A DNA stretch of 64,000 bases from Leptospiraceae bacterium (GCA_016711485.1 JADJSX010000034.1:1-64000), one strand, 5' to 3'. Counted from the first letter of the stretch, positions 52,106 through 61,335 are shown. The notes: generated by a model from the letters alone, not told the origin. Made by a program: numbers and translations.

Positions 52106-52130
52106 CTAAATGAAATATTGTTGCATTTAG
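52106..52130. promoter_or_regulatory. Palindromic operator 2 (Zur-like)
   Basis: CTAAATGaAATA and TTGTTgCATTTAG flank the centre of a 25-bp palindrome 40 bases before the ATG at 52171. Its reverse complement differs from operator 1 at only a few positions, so one regulator probably controls both divergent genes. The space between the operators also holds a 26-codon minus-strand frame (51920-52000) that ends in the R-family string ctgacgttacgcaaaa; I do not count it as a gene. Confidence 0.65.
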
Positions 52131-52170
52131 AATAGGTAGTAAATAGTATGACTTAAACTTTACAGATACC

Positions 52171-52533
52171 ATGAAAAAATCGAAAGATAAATTTAACTTT
52201 CTATCTGCTAGTGTGTTGTTTCTACTCATTTGTGTGGGTAATACTTTTATATTCAGTTTAATTCATAAACACAAAGAGGAAAACCTCCACTTCCATGCAG
52301 AAAATATTTTAACTAAAGATCATACAGTTAAAGTGGAGATAGATTGCTTAATTTGTCCCGCGTTTTTTACTACTAGTATCTTAATTCTAAATAGAACGAA
52401 TTCATTTTTTAAAAATCCTGATTCTATTTTAGAGGTAATTCAATGGAATCCTCTCTGGACGTTTAGAAACTTTATTTGCTATAAACTTGGGCGTTCCCCT
52501 CCCTCTCTTTTCAATTTATTTATTAATTCTTAA
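52171..52533 (+). CDS. Small His/Cys membrane protein (probable zinc locus)
   Basis: This 120-residue protein has an N-terminal helix (about 12-32, SASVLFLLICVGNTFIFSLI), a His-rich part (HKHKEENLHFHAENILTKDH) and then DCLICPAFFTTSILILNRTN with a C-x2-C and a second hydrophobic stretch. It mirrors the divergent protein at 51502-51843 and is preceded by operator 2. It begins the gene set that runs on to a lipoprotein, an outer-membrane barrel and ZnuABC. DUF2946-like membrane proteins have a similar plan. Metal binding is probable, but the exact role is unknown. Confidence 0.65.
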   Translation: MKKSKDKFNFLSASVLFLLICVGNTFIFSLIHKHKEENLHFHAENILTKDHTVKVEIDCLICPAFFTTSILILNRTNSFFKNPDSILEVIQWNPLWTFRNFICYKLGRSPPSLFNLFINS

Positions 52534-52671
52534 AACTCATTCTATAAACTTTCTTATCCTAATTTTTAAAAAGTTAATTCTTTAGGAAGAAGTTCAAAAT
52601 ACAAAAGAGTGATTTTTAAAAAATACAGAAACCTAAATTTATAAATTAAAACTCAATACAGGAGACTCAAA

Positions 52672-53385
52672 ATGGCAAAATTAACAAACATAACCTCTAT
52701 CATTTTTCTAATATCTTTTCTTATTTCTTGTGAAGAAAAATCAAAGGACAACACAGCCCAAGCAGTTGCCTCAATTTTATTAGGCTCAAATCCAACTTGT
52801 TCTGTTTCAGGAACACAATACATTATTAGTAGCTGTGACAGTGCTGGATTTTCCAGAATTGGATTAAGCAGTCAAAATGTAGCCGTCGGTGCAACAGGAA
52901 CGGGAACAAGCAGTAGAATCGCATCTAATGGAGGCATAATTTCTTCAAACGATGTAAGCATTGAAATTACCTTTATGTTAAACGATGCGAGCGGATACGT
53001 AGAAGTAATCGGTAGAGGCTCTGGTGCTGTTTCGTCTATTGATGGACCCGCAATCAGAATCAATCAAAGTAATATTCAAGCTCGCGGAGCCACTGGCGGA
53101 GCTGGACTTACACCTTTCGGAGGTTCAGCTCAATCTACAACAGTTGGGCAAACAGTAACTTACTGCATGGACTTTCACCAAGAAAGTGCTGATCTGCATG
53201 CCATATTCTGGCCAAGTGCGTGTAGCGCAGTTTCAGCAGCAGATAGAGCTACTTATGCTAGGGATGTAGAAATAGCTTCTGGTTTTCCTGGACAGTTAGT
53301 AGGATTTATTTTAAACAATGCAACTCTACGCAGTTTTACGGTTACAAATAAAATTGGAACTGCTGGTAACTTGTTACAACCTTAA
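52672..53385 (+). CDS. Secreted lipoprotein of the zinc locus
   Basis: This 237-residue protein has a lipoprotein signal (IIFLISFLISCEEKSKDNTA, lipidated Cys20) and a strong ribosome site (CAGGAGA, 52660s). The mature part is Ser/Gly/Ala-rich and beta-like (GTGTSSRIASNGGIISSNDV), with Cys pairs and HQESADLHAIFWPSACSAVS, a His/Cys-containing loop that could bind metal. I do not recognise the family. A terminator-like hairpin (53420-53453) lies just after it, inside the start of the next gene. Placement between the Zur-like operators and ZnuABC suggests a surface or periplasmic metal-binding role. Confidence 0.65.
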   Translation: MAKLTNITSIIFLISFLISCEEKSKDNTAQAVASILLGSNPTCSVSGTQYIISSCDSAGFSRIGLSSQNVAVGATGTGTSSRIASNGGIISSNDVSIEITFMLNDASGYVEVIGRGSGAVSSIDGPAIRINQSNIQARGATGGAGLTPFGGSAQSTTVGQTVTYCMDFHQESADLHAIFWPSACSAVSAADRATYARDVEIASGFPGQLVGFILNNATLRSFTVTNKIGTAGNLLQP

Positions 53386-53392
53386 TTTCTAA

Positions 53393-55108
53393 ATGTGCAG
53401 AAGAAACTTTTATAAACTAAAACCTCCAACTAAATTGGAGGTTCTTTTCTTTTTAGGCTTTATTTTCTTAGTTACCATGACAAATGTTTCTACGGCAAAA
53501 GAAGATTTGGCATTATCCTCACACAAAGAAAAAGTAGAAGAGTTATTTGAGCATAACTATGAAAACCATGGAAATAAAAATAGAACTCCGATGTTTACTT
53601 TTCCTATGAATAGATTCTCAAGTGATAAAAAAATCCAAGAACAAAATGCAACCAAAGAAGACGAAAGATACAAAAAACTCCTAGATCGAATTATCAAACT
53701 AGAAGCTCAACTTGCTCAAAAAGAAAAAACCAAATCACAAAATAAACCAACACAAGAAAACTGGGAAGACGAACTAGACCGGGACTTAGAAATCCAAAAA
53801 AATAAAAGTAAAAAAATAAAAGATCCAAATAACAATGAAACGAATTCGACACAGGATAATGGCAATTTAGAAGAATGGGAAATTCAACTTGAAAGAGAAT
53901 TAAAACAACAAAAAAATCTTTCTAAAAAATCAGAAAATTCTAGAAATACAAATCTCCCTACTGTTCAATCTCAACAACAAAACACCAACCAAAATGCTCA
54001 AAATTTAATGATGGATATCAATGCTGCAGTCGACATGGTTGGGCAATGGGATAAAAATAAACGGAGAACAACTCCTAATAGTTTCGATATCAGAGAAGCA
54101 GAGTTTGGATTCAATGCAGCAGTCGACCAAATCATGCGGGGGACTTTTTTAGTTGCAGCGCATAATGAAGGTGGGAAGTATTTTTTTGAAATCCATGAGG
54201 TAAAAGCACAATTTCCATTTTTATCAAAATATTTTTCTGCAACCGTTGGACAAATGTTTTTGGATCAAGGTAGGCTAAATCGTATTCACCGCCACGATCG
54301 TCCGTTTACACAAGCACCCATTGTTCACAAAAAATTAATGGCCGAAGAAGCAACACGCGACACAGGTGTGGAAGTTAATATTCTATTCCCATGGAAAACA
54401 ATTAACCAAGAATTAGTTTTAGGTGCAACTAACGGTAGAGTTTGGGGTCATGCACATACAGACGGTCCACCTAAAAACAATCCAATGTTTTATGCTCATT
54501 TAAAAAACTTTTATTATTTTGGAAATAATTGGGGAACACAATTTGGGTTTACGGGTATACGATATGAGCCAGACCAAAATACGAAAACAGTTCGAAACCA
54601 ATATGGAGCAGATATTGTAGTAAAATGGAATCGCTCATTTCTAAGATCATTTATGTTCATGGCAGAACTCTGGCTAAGAGAAACCGAATTTCCATACGAA
54701 CCTTTAAAGAATAATAAACCGGAAATGGATAGACAATACGGCTACTATGCATTTGCCGATTATCAGTATCATCAACAATGGCATCTGGGATTTAGATATG
54801 ATTATTTTTCAATTACAAGCCTAAGAGATAAATATGGATACAGAGCGTCTAACGCAGAGATAGCCTATACTCCACAAATTACCTACAAACCTTCTGAGTT
54901 TTCTTACATCCGAGCTTCTCTTGAAAGGCGTTACACAAAAGATTTTACAATCGAGTCATCTAAAATAGACTTAAGACCCATTCAAGATCAATTAAAGGAT
55001 TTTTATGAAAACCAAGGAAAAAATAAATTATCTCCTACGGTTGTTAGTTATCAATTTTATATTCAATGCGTTTTTATACTCGGCACACATCCTGCTCATA
55101 CCTATTAA
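53393..55108 (+). CDS. Outer-membrane barrel protein of the zinc locus
   Basis: This 571-residue protein has a signal-peptide-like start (LEVLFFLGFIFLVTMTNVST), a helical coiled-coil linker (about 80-190) with two similar Trp-containing blocks (NWEDELDRDLEIQKNKSKK near 123-141 and EWEIQLERELKQQKNLSKKS near 161-180), and a C-terminal beta-barrel part from about 205 to the end. His-rich loops (RIHRHDRPFTQAP, WGHAHTDGPPKNNP) and the last strand VFILGTHPAHTY fit zinc-regulated outer-membrane proteins found next to ZnuA. It probably lets zinc or a zinc carrier cross the outer membrane. A hairpin at 53420-53453 lies within the first codons. The start at 53393 lacks a ribosome site; an ATG at 53477 would lose the signal peptide. 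Confidence 0.72.
   Translation: MCRRNFYKLKPPTKLEVLFFLGFIFLVTMTNVSTAKEDLALSSHKEKVEELFEHNYENHGNKNRTPMFTFPMNRFSSDKKIQEQNATKEDERYKKLLDRIIKLEAQLAQKEKTKSQNKPTQENWEDELDRDLEIQKNKSKKIKDPNNNETNSTQDNGNLEEWEIQLERELKQQKNLSKKSENSRNTNLPTVQSQQQNTNQNAQNLMMDINAAVDMVGQWDKNKRRTTPNSFDIREAEFGFNAAVDQIMRGTFLVAAHNEGGKYFFEIHEVKAQFPFLSKYFSATVGQMFLDQGRLNRIHRHDRPFTQAPIVHKKLMAEEATRDTGVEVNILFPWKTINQELVLGATNGRVWGHAHTDGPPKNNPMFYAHLKNFYYFGNNWGTQFGFTGIRYEPDQNTKTVRNQYGADIVVKWNRSFLRSFMFMAELWLRETEFPYEPLKNNKPEMDRQYGYYAFADYQYHQQWHLGFRYDYFSITSLRDKYGYRASNAEIAYTPQITYKPSEFSYIRASLERRYTKDFTIESSKIDLRPIQDQLKDFYENQGKNKLSPTVVSYQFYIQCVFILGTHPAHTY
53420..53453 (+). terminator. Terminator-like hairpin in the start of the barrel gene
   Basis: AACCTCCAA (53420-53428) pairs with TTGGAGGTT (53434-53442) around a five-base loop, followed by CTTTTCTTTTT. 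It is a strong rho-independent terminator for the lipoprotein transcript, 35 bases after its stop, yet it lies in the signal-peptide codons of the next gene. It could reduce or regulate expression of the barrel protein. Confidence 0.7.
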
Positions 55109-55127
55109 AAAACTAAGGAACAAATTT

Positions 55128-56066
55128 ATGACAAAAAAAATTCTTTCACTTTTAATTATATACTCCCTATTTACCGGAGGTATTATTTTAGCTGAAGTGA
55201 ATGTTATCACAACGGTAACTGACCTTCGCTACATAGCAGAGCAAGTTGGGAAAGATAAAATCAAAGTAGAATCGATGATCAGAGGTTTCGATGACCCGCA
55301 TTTTGTTATGACACGGCCTGATTTTTTAATTAAACTCAGTGAGGCAGATATATTCTGCCAAGTTGGACTCGATCTAGAGATTGGATGGGCTCCCCTATTA
55401 CTCCAACAATCTAGAAATATAAAAATTCAGAAAGGACAAAATGGATTTTGCGATGCGTCAGTCGGGATAAATATTCTAGGAAAACCAACTGTACAAATAG
55501 ATCGTTCAATGGGAGATATGCATATATTTGGGAATCCGCATTATATCTCCGATCCTGTCAACGCAATTCAAGTGGCTAATAATATTTTGACTGCAATGCA
55601 AAGAGTTGATCCTGAGAATAACGACTTCTATCAAAAAAACTATGATAAATTCAGAGAAAAATTAATCAAATTGACCAAAGAAGAAATGAAATCTTTTCAA
55701 CCCTATTTTGGATCTAAAGTAGCGGTATTTCACGATGAATTTATGTATTTAGCAAACAGGTTTAAGTTTAACGCAAATTTAACTCTCGAAGAAAGACCTG
55801 GTATCCCTCCTTCTAGCCGATACTTAGAACAAGTAATCAAAAACATGAAGGCTAATAATATCAAAGTAATTTTACTTTCTCCTGTGAATAATCCACAGTT
55901 TGCGGAGTATGTTTCTAGCAAAGTCCCTGGGAGTGTGGTCTTAATTATGCCTACCTCCGTCGGCGCAATTTCTGAAGCCAAAACATATGAAGATACAATT
56001 CGAATTGGCTTAAAAAAAATAAAGGACGCACTCGATAAAACCAATACTGTTGGTGGTAAAAAATAA
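55128..56066 (+). CDS. znuA: ZnuA-type zinc/manganese-binding protein
   Basis: I chose the ATG at 55128 (ribosome site AAGGAA) rather than the earlier open frame. The 312-residue protein has a signal peptide (KKILSLLIIYSLFTGGIILA) and the cluster A-I solute-binding pattern: His58 in RGFDDPHFV, His138 in FGNPHYISDP and His202 in AVFHDEFMY, the metal ligands. The acidic His-rich loop of many ZnuA proteins is absent, so it may serve zinc or manganese. It delivers the metal to the ABC transporter of the two following genes. It lies 19 bases after the barrel gene stop, probably in one transcript with znuC and znuB. Confidence 0.88.
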   Translation: MTKKILSLLIIYSLFTGGIILAEVNVITTVTDLRYIAEQVGKDKIKVESMIRGFDDPHFVMTRPDFLIKLSEADIFCQVGLDLEIGWAPLLLQQSRNIKIQKGQNGFCDASVGINILGKPTVQIDRSMGDMHIFGNPHYISDPVNAIQVANNILTAMQRVDPENNDFYQKNYDKFREKLIKLTKEEMKSFQPYFGSKVAVFHDEFMYLANRFKFNANLTLEERPGIPPSSRYLEQVIKNMKANNIKVILLSPVNNPQFAEYVSSKVPGSVVLIMPTSVGAISEAKTYEDTIRIGLKKIKDALDKTNTVGGKK

Positions 56067-56075
56067 AAAAATAAT

Positions 56076-56717
56076 ATGAGTTATGCGTTTCAAACAAAAA
56101 ACCTTTGCATTGGATTTGATTCTCGTTATCCAATTTTAAACGAAATCAATCTGACTTTAAACCGAGGAGACTTCGCTTGTTTGCTCGGTTCAAACGGTAG
56201 TGGCAAAAGTACATTTATAAGAACTATATCTGGAATTATTCCTAAATGCTGCGGAGATTTTACACTTGGGGAAGAAATTAAAATTTCTATGGTCCCCCAA
56301 TTTAAAAAAATACAATTCCAATACCCACTAACTGTAAAAGAAGTTTTATTTTTATCTGAAAAATTTTCGCTATTTCCAAAATCAAAATTGAAAGAGGAAG
56401 AAAGCTCTTTAATAGAAAAAATGGGAATTACTCCTATTTTAAATTTACTCGTAAGAGAATGCAGCGGAGGACAATTACAAAAATTACTTATTGCAAGATC
56501 ACTAATTTCGAAGGCGAATTTAATTTTTTTAGATGAGCCTATGGATGCACTAGACGCAGATTCCAAATTAATTGTAACAGAAATTTTAAAATCCCAAATT
56601 AAAGAAAAAAACAAAACCATTTTTATAATCACTCATCATATAGAAAAACATTGGCTATCTGAGTTTAATCGAAAGTTTTCCGTACATGGCACACATATAA
56701 AGGAAATGAATAAATGA
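56076..56717 (+). CDS. znuC: Zinc ABC transporter ATPase
   Basis: This 213-residue ABC ATPase has the Walker A GSNGSGKST (38-46), the signature CSGGQLQKLL, Walker B ANLIFLDEPMDALD, and the switch His in FIITHHIEKHW. It powers the ZnuB permease on the inner membrane. It lies 9 bases after znuA and overlaps znuB by 4 bases, a normal coupled order. It is a little shorter than E. coli ZnuC, which has a longer C-terminus. Confidence 0.9.
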   Translation: MSYAFQTKNLCIGFDSRYPILNEINLTLNRGDFACLLGSNGSGKSTFIRTISGIIPKCCGDFTLGEEIKISMVPQFKKIQFQYPLTVKEVLFLSEKFSLFPKSKLKEEESSLIEKMGITPILNLLVRECSGGQLQKLLIARSLISKANLIFLDEPMDALDADSKLIVTEILKSQIKEKNKTIFIITHHIEKHWLSEFNRKFSVHGTHIKEMNK

Positions 56718-57541
56718 ATGAAATATGGAATACATTTCAATTTTTCCTGCCGCAAGTAATCCTAGGAACAGTCTTAGGTGGACTCATTAGTTGTTTAGGG
56801 GTAATCATTGTTTTGCGTAAGATGGCATTTTTCGGAGTAACACTCTCCCAAGTGGTTTCTTCTTCTGTTGCAGTTTCTCTTTTTTTAGGAATCCAAGGAG
56901 ATGTTTTCGTTTTGCTTCTTTCCTGTCTGTTTTTAATTCCACTAATTATGCTTTATAAAACAAATGATTCCTCTGGTGATACGATTCTTGGAATTGTGTT
57001 CGTTAGCTTTACCGCATTTTCTCAGCTACTTCTAAATCTAGGAGGAAATGTAAAAAATCATTTAATGGCAGCTTACTTCGGTGACATTCTAACTTCTCAA
57101 GTAAAACTCAACACAACCTTGATCGCATTACTCTCACTGTGCATAATTTTCTTTATCCTACTCTATAAACGAATTTTATTTTTATCCTTCGATGAAAACG
57201 AATTCATTGTTCGAAAACTTTCTCCCAAGCTAACAGAGATTAGCTTCTACTTCATCATGACCATTGCAATTTCGATCAGCGTAAACCTCCTTGGATCGTT
57301 TTACAGTATCGCACACCTTCTTATTCCCGTTTATACAGGACTTTTTTTTGCTAGAAGTATGCGATTTTTATTTCTTTTTTCTATATTATTTAGCATATTA
57401 TCCACTCTCGCAGGATTCACCATTTCTCTAAGACCATTTTCCTATGGGTCAGAAATAATCTACCTTCCCACTTCGAGTGCAATCGTCGTCCTCATGAGCC
57501 TCATGGGTTTCGGAGTTTTGATTTATAAAAAACTAAGATAA
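56714..57541 (+). CDS. znuB: Zinc ABC transporter permease
   Basis: This 275-residue inner-membrane protein has about eight hydrophobic segments and the ABC-3 family pattern (FFGVTLSQVVSSSVAVSLFL, SIYSIAHLLIPVYTGLFFAR-like). It is the permease for the metal bound by the upstream ZnuA. It overlaps znuC by 4 bases (ATGA). The gap after it (57542-57676) has nothing recognisable. Confidence 0.88.
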   Translation: MNEIWNTFQFFLPQVILGTVLGGLISCLGVIIVLRKMAFFGVTLSQVVSSSVAVSLFLGIQGDVFVLLLSCLFLIPLIMLYKTNDSSGDTILGIVFVSFTAFSQLLLNLGGNVKNHLMAAYFGDILTSQVKLNTTLIALLSLCIIFFILLYKRILFLSFDENEFIVRKLSPKLTEISFYFIMTIAISISVNLLGSFYSIAHLLIPVYTGLFFARSMRFLFLFSILFSILSTLAGFTISLRPFSYGSEIIYLPTSSAIVVLMSLMGFGVLIYKKLR

Positions 57542-57676
57542 TGCCAAGTTGATCGCTTCTGCCTGCTCTAGTTCGACTTTTTTTGCGTTATGTATTCTAT
57601 TAGCTTATAGCTACCGCCTATCTTGTTCTTTTTTTCTATGGGCTTATTCCTTTTTCTGGGTCTTTTTGTGTGTTTG

Positions 57677-58177
57677 CTAGACTTTTATGTGATACCCTCG
57701 TGCAAAGTCATACGAAAATCTCTCTAGTCGTTGAAAAACCCTCAGTTCTAGACTTGGGATCGTAGGAACTATTTTTTTCAACCCAGCTTCTACGAGAGTG
57801 TCCCACATATTCACTAGGTCTAGTTTCAGTAAAAAGACAAAAATCCAACACCTAGATTTCCCGAATACTAGAGCTAGTTCGCCTAATTCGATCCAATCCT
57901 GATTCTTAGGTTTCAAGCTAATTTTCTTCAAATCAAGATTCCGTTCTTGGTAGGAAGTCTTCAGCTTCTCAGGTTGAGGGATCATCCCAGAGTGGGTAAT
58001 CGTTCTAAACCGCCGAAGCAAGCTATTGAGGTAAAGAGCGGTATTCCCTTTATATTTTTTCGTCTTTAAGCGGAGATCTTCCTTTAGATATTCTGGAATC
58101 AAGAGAGTCGAGACGCTATTTTCTTCTAAATTGATATTTTTTCTTACGAATTCATTTTTATTTTGAAAGATGATCAT
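57677..58177 (-). CDS. DUF1564-type protein
   Basis: This 166-residue protein matches the DUF1564 family: SVSTLLIPEYLKEDLRLKTK, YLNSLLRRFRTITHSGMIPQ, then WIELGELALVFGKSRCWIF and a final RLERFSYDFARGYHI. The family is, to my knowledge, confined to Leptospira, where many paralogues occur. Its function is unknown. The protein has a helical layout and may bind nucleic acid, but that is guesswork. It stands alone on the minus strand and its start is upstream of the MITE at 58350. Confidence 0.8.
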   Translation of the reverse strand: MIIFQNKNEFVRKNINLEENSVSTLLIPEYLKEDLRLKTKKYKGNTALYLNSLLRRFRTITHSGMIPQPEKLKTSYQERNLDLKKISLKPKNQDWIELGELALVFGKSRCWIFVFLLKLDLVNMWDTLVEAGLKKIVPTIPSLELRVFQRLERFSYDFARGYHIKV

Positions 58178-58349
58178 ACGAATATTAGGTCAAAAAAGAG
58201 AAATTATGTGCGAAAAAATTTCTCCCTTTTCAGAATATGTTGTAGCTACTCATGTTGGTTAGCCAAAAAGGCATATAGTGAGGATAGTTTGGAAGTTATG
58301 CTATTTCTATACAGTGGCTTCATTTCTAATCTGGGATTAGGTGCAATTA

Positions 58350-58459
58350 TATACCCAACCAAAAGAAATTTACTTTTTTTAAAAAAGTTGAGTATTCCCA
58401 ATTGCCACATAAAAGGTATATTTAAAATGAATGGGTAATTACTTTTTGCAATTGGTATA
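58350..58459. repeat. MITE copy M4, both ends
   Basis: The left end reads tatacccaaccaaaagaaat and the right end gggtaattactttttgcaat followed by tggtata. The interior carries short A and T runs. It sits in the 321-base gap before the PP2C gene at 58499 and could affect its promoter. Upstream of it 58178-58349 is without a gene I can support. Confidence 0.55.
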
Positions 58460-58498
58460 AATATGAGAAATAATTTTTTTATTGACTAAGTATTTTCC

Positions 58499-61090
58499 AT
58501 GGAGATTGTTAAGTCTCTAAAACCTATGAGACGACACTTTTTTTATTTTGCATTTATATTTTTAGTAATAATCCAGACATCTTCCTTATTTTCGCTAGAG
58601 AGAATAGACCTAATAAAAACATGTGACAACGCAAATCATTGCACTCTTAAATTATGGGAAGTTTCGGATTCTTTTCGAGAGGAGTTCATTCACGCCACAA
58701 ATTCGCCTGGAAATTTTAAACCAATTGAAAAATTTCCAATCATAATCCAAAATATTTTTCCTGAAACAACAAGTATAGATTTTACTCTCCGAACAGAATT
58801 TAACCTTCCCCTTGAGTATTTTAATGAAAAAACAACTTCTGGAATTTACTTTGATGCAATAGGAGACGTTTATAGTATTTACATCAACGGAAAGCTAATT
58901 GGAAAAGAAGGAAAAGTAGAAAATGGGAAAGTTCTCGTTAGCCGCTATGGAAATCATTTAGCCTACCCTTTAAATTTTTCTCATTTTAAACAAGGGAAAA
59001 ATATTCTAGTAATCCACCTGCAAGGAAATCCTAAGTTCAATCTTACAGGACTATTTAGGGGTAAAGGCTATTATCTAGATGAATACAATACAATCTTATT
59101 GGAAAGTAGAGACCGAACGGGGCTAATACTAGTATTCCTTTACTTATTTTTTGGTGCCTATCATCTATTTCTCTATTTCAAAAGAAAACATGAAACATAT
59201 AACTTTGCTTTTTCAATCCTATCAATAGCCGCTTTTATTTATCTAACTGGGCGTTCCGGCTTATTTTTTGAGTATGGGCTAGACTCAACAATCGGATATC
59301 GAATAGAGCTAATGGCTGTATACTTCATAGCACCTTCTCTAGGAATTTTTCTTGAACTTTTATTTTTTGATAAAATCGGACGTTTTTTAAAATACTATTC
59401 GATCTTTTGTAGCATATTATTCGTAGTAACCCCTTTTATTCCGCAAGAGAAAATTATACTGATACTTCGAGTTTGGCAGATAAGTGTATTTATTTTGATG
59501 ATTTTTTTAATAAATATATTAGCCACAGCAATCAAAAAAAAATCCGATTCTGCAAAACGTTTGTTATTTGGATTTTGTGTATTACTCTCCTGTACTTTAT
59601 TTGATGTATTAGATTCTATTTATTTTAAGACTGGACTTGTTGTGACTAGACTTGGATTTTTTTCGTTTATTGTTGGTATTGTAGGAATTTTAGCAAACCG
59701 ATTTTTGAACTTACATGAAATGGTGGAAAATCTAAATAAAACCCTTGAACAAAAAGTAGAAAAACGTACACAAGAACTCCAAGAAACACTCAAAGAAGTA
59801 AAACTTTTAAAAGAACAACAAGACGGGGATTATTTTTTGACTACGCTTATCATCAACCCTTTGGCTTCGAATAATGCGGATGACGAAAAACTAGATTTAA
59901 AAATTTTAATTCATCAAAAGAAAAAATTTGAATTCAGAAATAAACTCCATGAAATTGGTGGAGATATTTGTATTTCCGAAACTATTTATTTAAAAGGGAA
60001 AAAATACACAGCATTTGTAAACGGGGACGCAATGGGTAAATCCATTCAGGGTGCTGGAGGTGCTTTAGTATTAGGAGTTGTATTCAAATCTATTTTATCT
60101 CGTGCAAAATTATTTTCTACAAAAGAAACTGTATCACCAGAACGTTGGTTAAAATTAGCATTCCAAGAATTACAAAGTATATTCGAATCCTTCGATGGTT
60201 CAATGATGATATCAGTTGTCATGGGGCTAATAGATAACGAAAGAGGATTTATTTATTATATTAACGCAGAACACCCATTTACCGTTCTATATAGAGATAA
60301 TAAAGCATCCTTCATCGAAAAAGAACTAAATCTCAGAAAAATTGGAATGATGACCTTAGAGCACTCAGGTGACTTTCAAGTAAATACTTTTAAACTAGAA
60401 TATGGAGATGTAATTATTTTAGGATCAGACGGACGCGATGACATTAGAATTGGAGTCGATGCAAAAGGACATAGAATTATCAATGAAGATCACACTTTAT
60501 TTTTAAAAACAGTAGAACAAGCAGAAGCTGATTTAGAAAAAATATTTACCCTTACTGAACAAAAAGGTGAACTTATAGATGATTACAGCCTTCTTAGAAT
60601 TGAGTATAAATTTTCGGAACCAGAAGAAACTTCCGATTCTGACCAAAAACAAATTCAACCTATTTTAAATTTATTTGATTCCGGTAATTTTGCTCAGGCA
60701 GAAAAACAAATCGAAGATTTAATTAAATCAGGAAATTCCAACAAAACAATCTTAAAAATAAGAATACAGATCGCTAAAAATAGAAAAATGTACAACGCCG
60801 CCGCCGCGTATGCATCGGAATATTTAGATTTATTCCCAGAAGAAAATTCTTTTTTCTTAGAAGCGGCTAATTACTATTATCTAATAGGAAACTTAGAATC
60901 GGCCGCAGACTACTCAGAAAGATTAAAACTCAGAGAACCTAAATATATCGAAAACCTGATTTTACTCACAAAAATTTATTTCGATCTGAAAATATTCAAT
61001 CGCGCAATAAAAACTCTAAACAATGCAATGTTACTCGAACCTAAAAATCCAAGGCTAATAGATTTGAAGAGAAAATTGGAAAGTATTTAA
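58499..61090 (+). CDS. 7TM receptor-like PP2C phosphatase with TPR tail (paralogue)
   Basis: This 863-residue protein has the same layout as that at 21059-23644: signal segment, periplasmic jelly-roll-like domain (with DAIGDVYSIYINGKLIGKEG), seven membrane helices, coiled coil (NLNKTLEQKVEKRTQELQET), PP2C domain (GGDICISE, NGDAMGKSIQGAGGALVLGV, LGSDGRDD) and a TPR tail. Long stretches agree between the two. The ATG at 58499 or the Met ten codons later (MRRHFFYFAF) may be the start. The two phosphatases probably answer different external signals and could both act on the STAS protein at 28230. A MITE lies 40 bases upstream. Confidence 0.83.
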   Translation: MEIVKSLKPMRRHFFYFAFIFLVIIQTSSLFSLERIDLIKTCDNANHCTLKLWEVSDSFREEFIHATNSPGNFKPIEKFPIIIQNIFPETTSIDFTLRTEFNLPLEYFNEKTTSGIYFDAIGDVYSIYINGKLIGKEGKVENGKVLVSRYGNHLAYPLNFSHFKQGKNILVIHLQGNPKFNLTGLFRGKGYYLDEYNTILLESRDRTGLILVFLYLFFGAYHLFLYFKRKHETYNFAFSILSIAAFIYLTGRSGLFFEYGLDSTIGYRIELMAVYFIAPSLGIFLELLFFDKIGRFLKYYSIFCSILFVVTPFIPQEKIILILRVWQISVFILMIFLINILATAIKKKSDSAKRLLFGFCVLLSCTLFDVLDSIYFKTGLVVTRLGFFSFIVGIVGILANRFLNLHEMVENLNKTLEQKVEKRTQELQETLKEVKLLKEQQDGDYFLTTLIINPLASNNADDEKLDLKILIHQKKKFEFRNKLHEIGGDICISETIYLKGKKYTAFVNGDAMGKSIQGAGGALVLGVVFKSILSRAKLFSTKETVSPERWLKLAFQELQSIFESFDGSMMISVVMGLIDNERGFIYYINAEHPFTVLYRDNKASFIEKELNLRKIGMMTLEHSGDFQVNTFKLEYGDVIILGSDGRDDIRIGVDAKGHRIINEDHTLFLKTVEQAEADLEKIFTLTEQKGELIDDYSLLRIEYKFSEPEETSDSDQKQIQPILNLFDSGNFAQAEKQIEDLIKSGNSNKTILKIRIQIAKNRKMYNAAAAYASEYLDLFPEENSFFLEAANYYYLIGNLESAADYSERLKLREPKYIENLILLTKIYFDLKIFNRAIKTLNNAMLLEPKNPRLIDLKRKLESI

Positions 61091-61335
61091 TAACTCACCT
61101 TACGCTATCGCTATTATCATTGCTTCTCAAAAGCAATGATTGAGTTCGGGTGAGCCAAACGTTCAAATGAAGGTTGTGCCTAGCGGCAGGCTTTCCCACC
61201 CATCGCTTGTTCGCTCTCCGTAAAACTTGCTATACCGCAGGCTATTGATTCTATTAGTTTATTAGCATTTTCTAATATTCTTAAATTGGCTTTAATTTTC
61301 ATTTTTTACCTTTTTGCGTAACATCAGTTAGTTAA
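61089..61335 (-). repeat. Palindromic repeat copy R2 with 40-codon frame
   Basis: This is the longest copy: ctcaccttacgctatcgcta, ttatcattgcttctcaaaag, caatgattgagttcgggtga and the shared tail cctagcgg, gcaggctattga, attagcatt, ctaatatt and tttttgcgtaacatcagtta. The minus strand 61180-61302 is a 40-codon frame (MKIKANLRILENANKLIESI, then ACG) with AAGG in front of the ATG. It fills the gap between the PP2C gene and lipB together with the fragment at 61408. Confidence 0.65.

Noticed and set aside
58163..58438. 91-codon plus-strand frame in the gap before the PP2C gene
   Set aside because: It runs across the MITE at 58350-58459, has no ribosome site and has unlikely amino-acid content.
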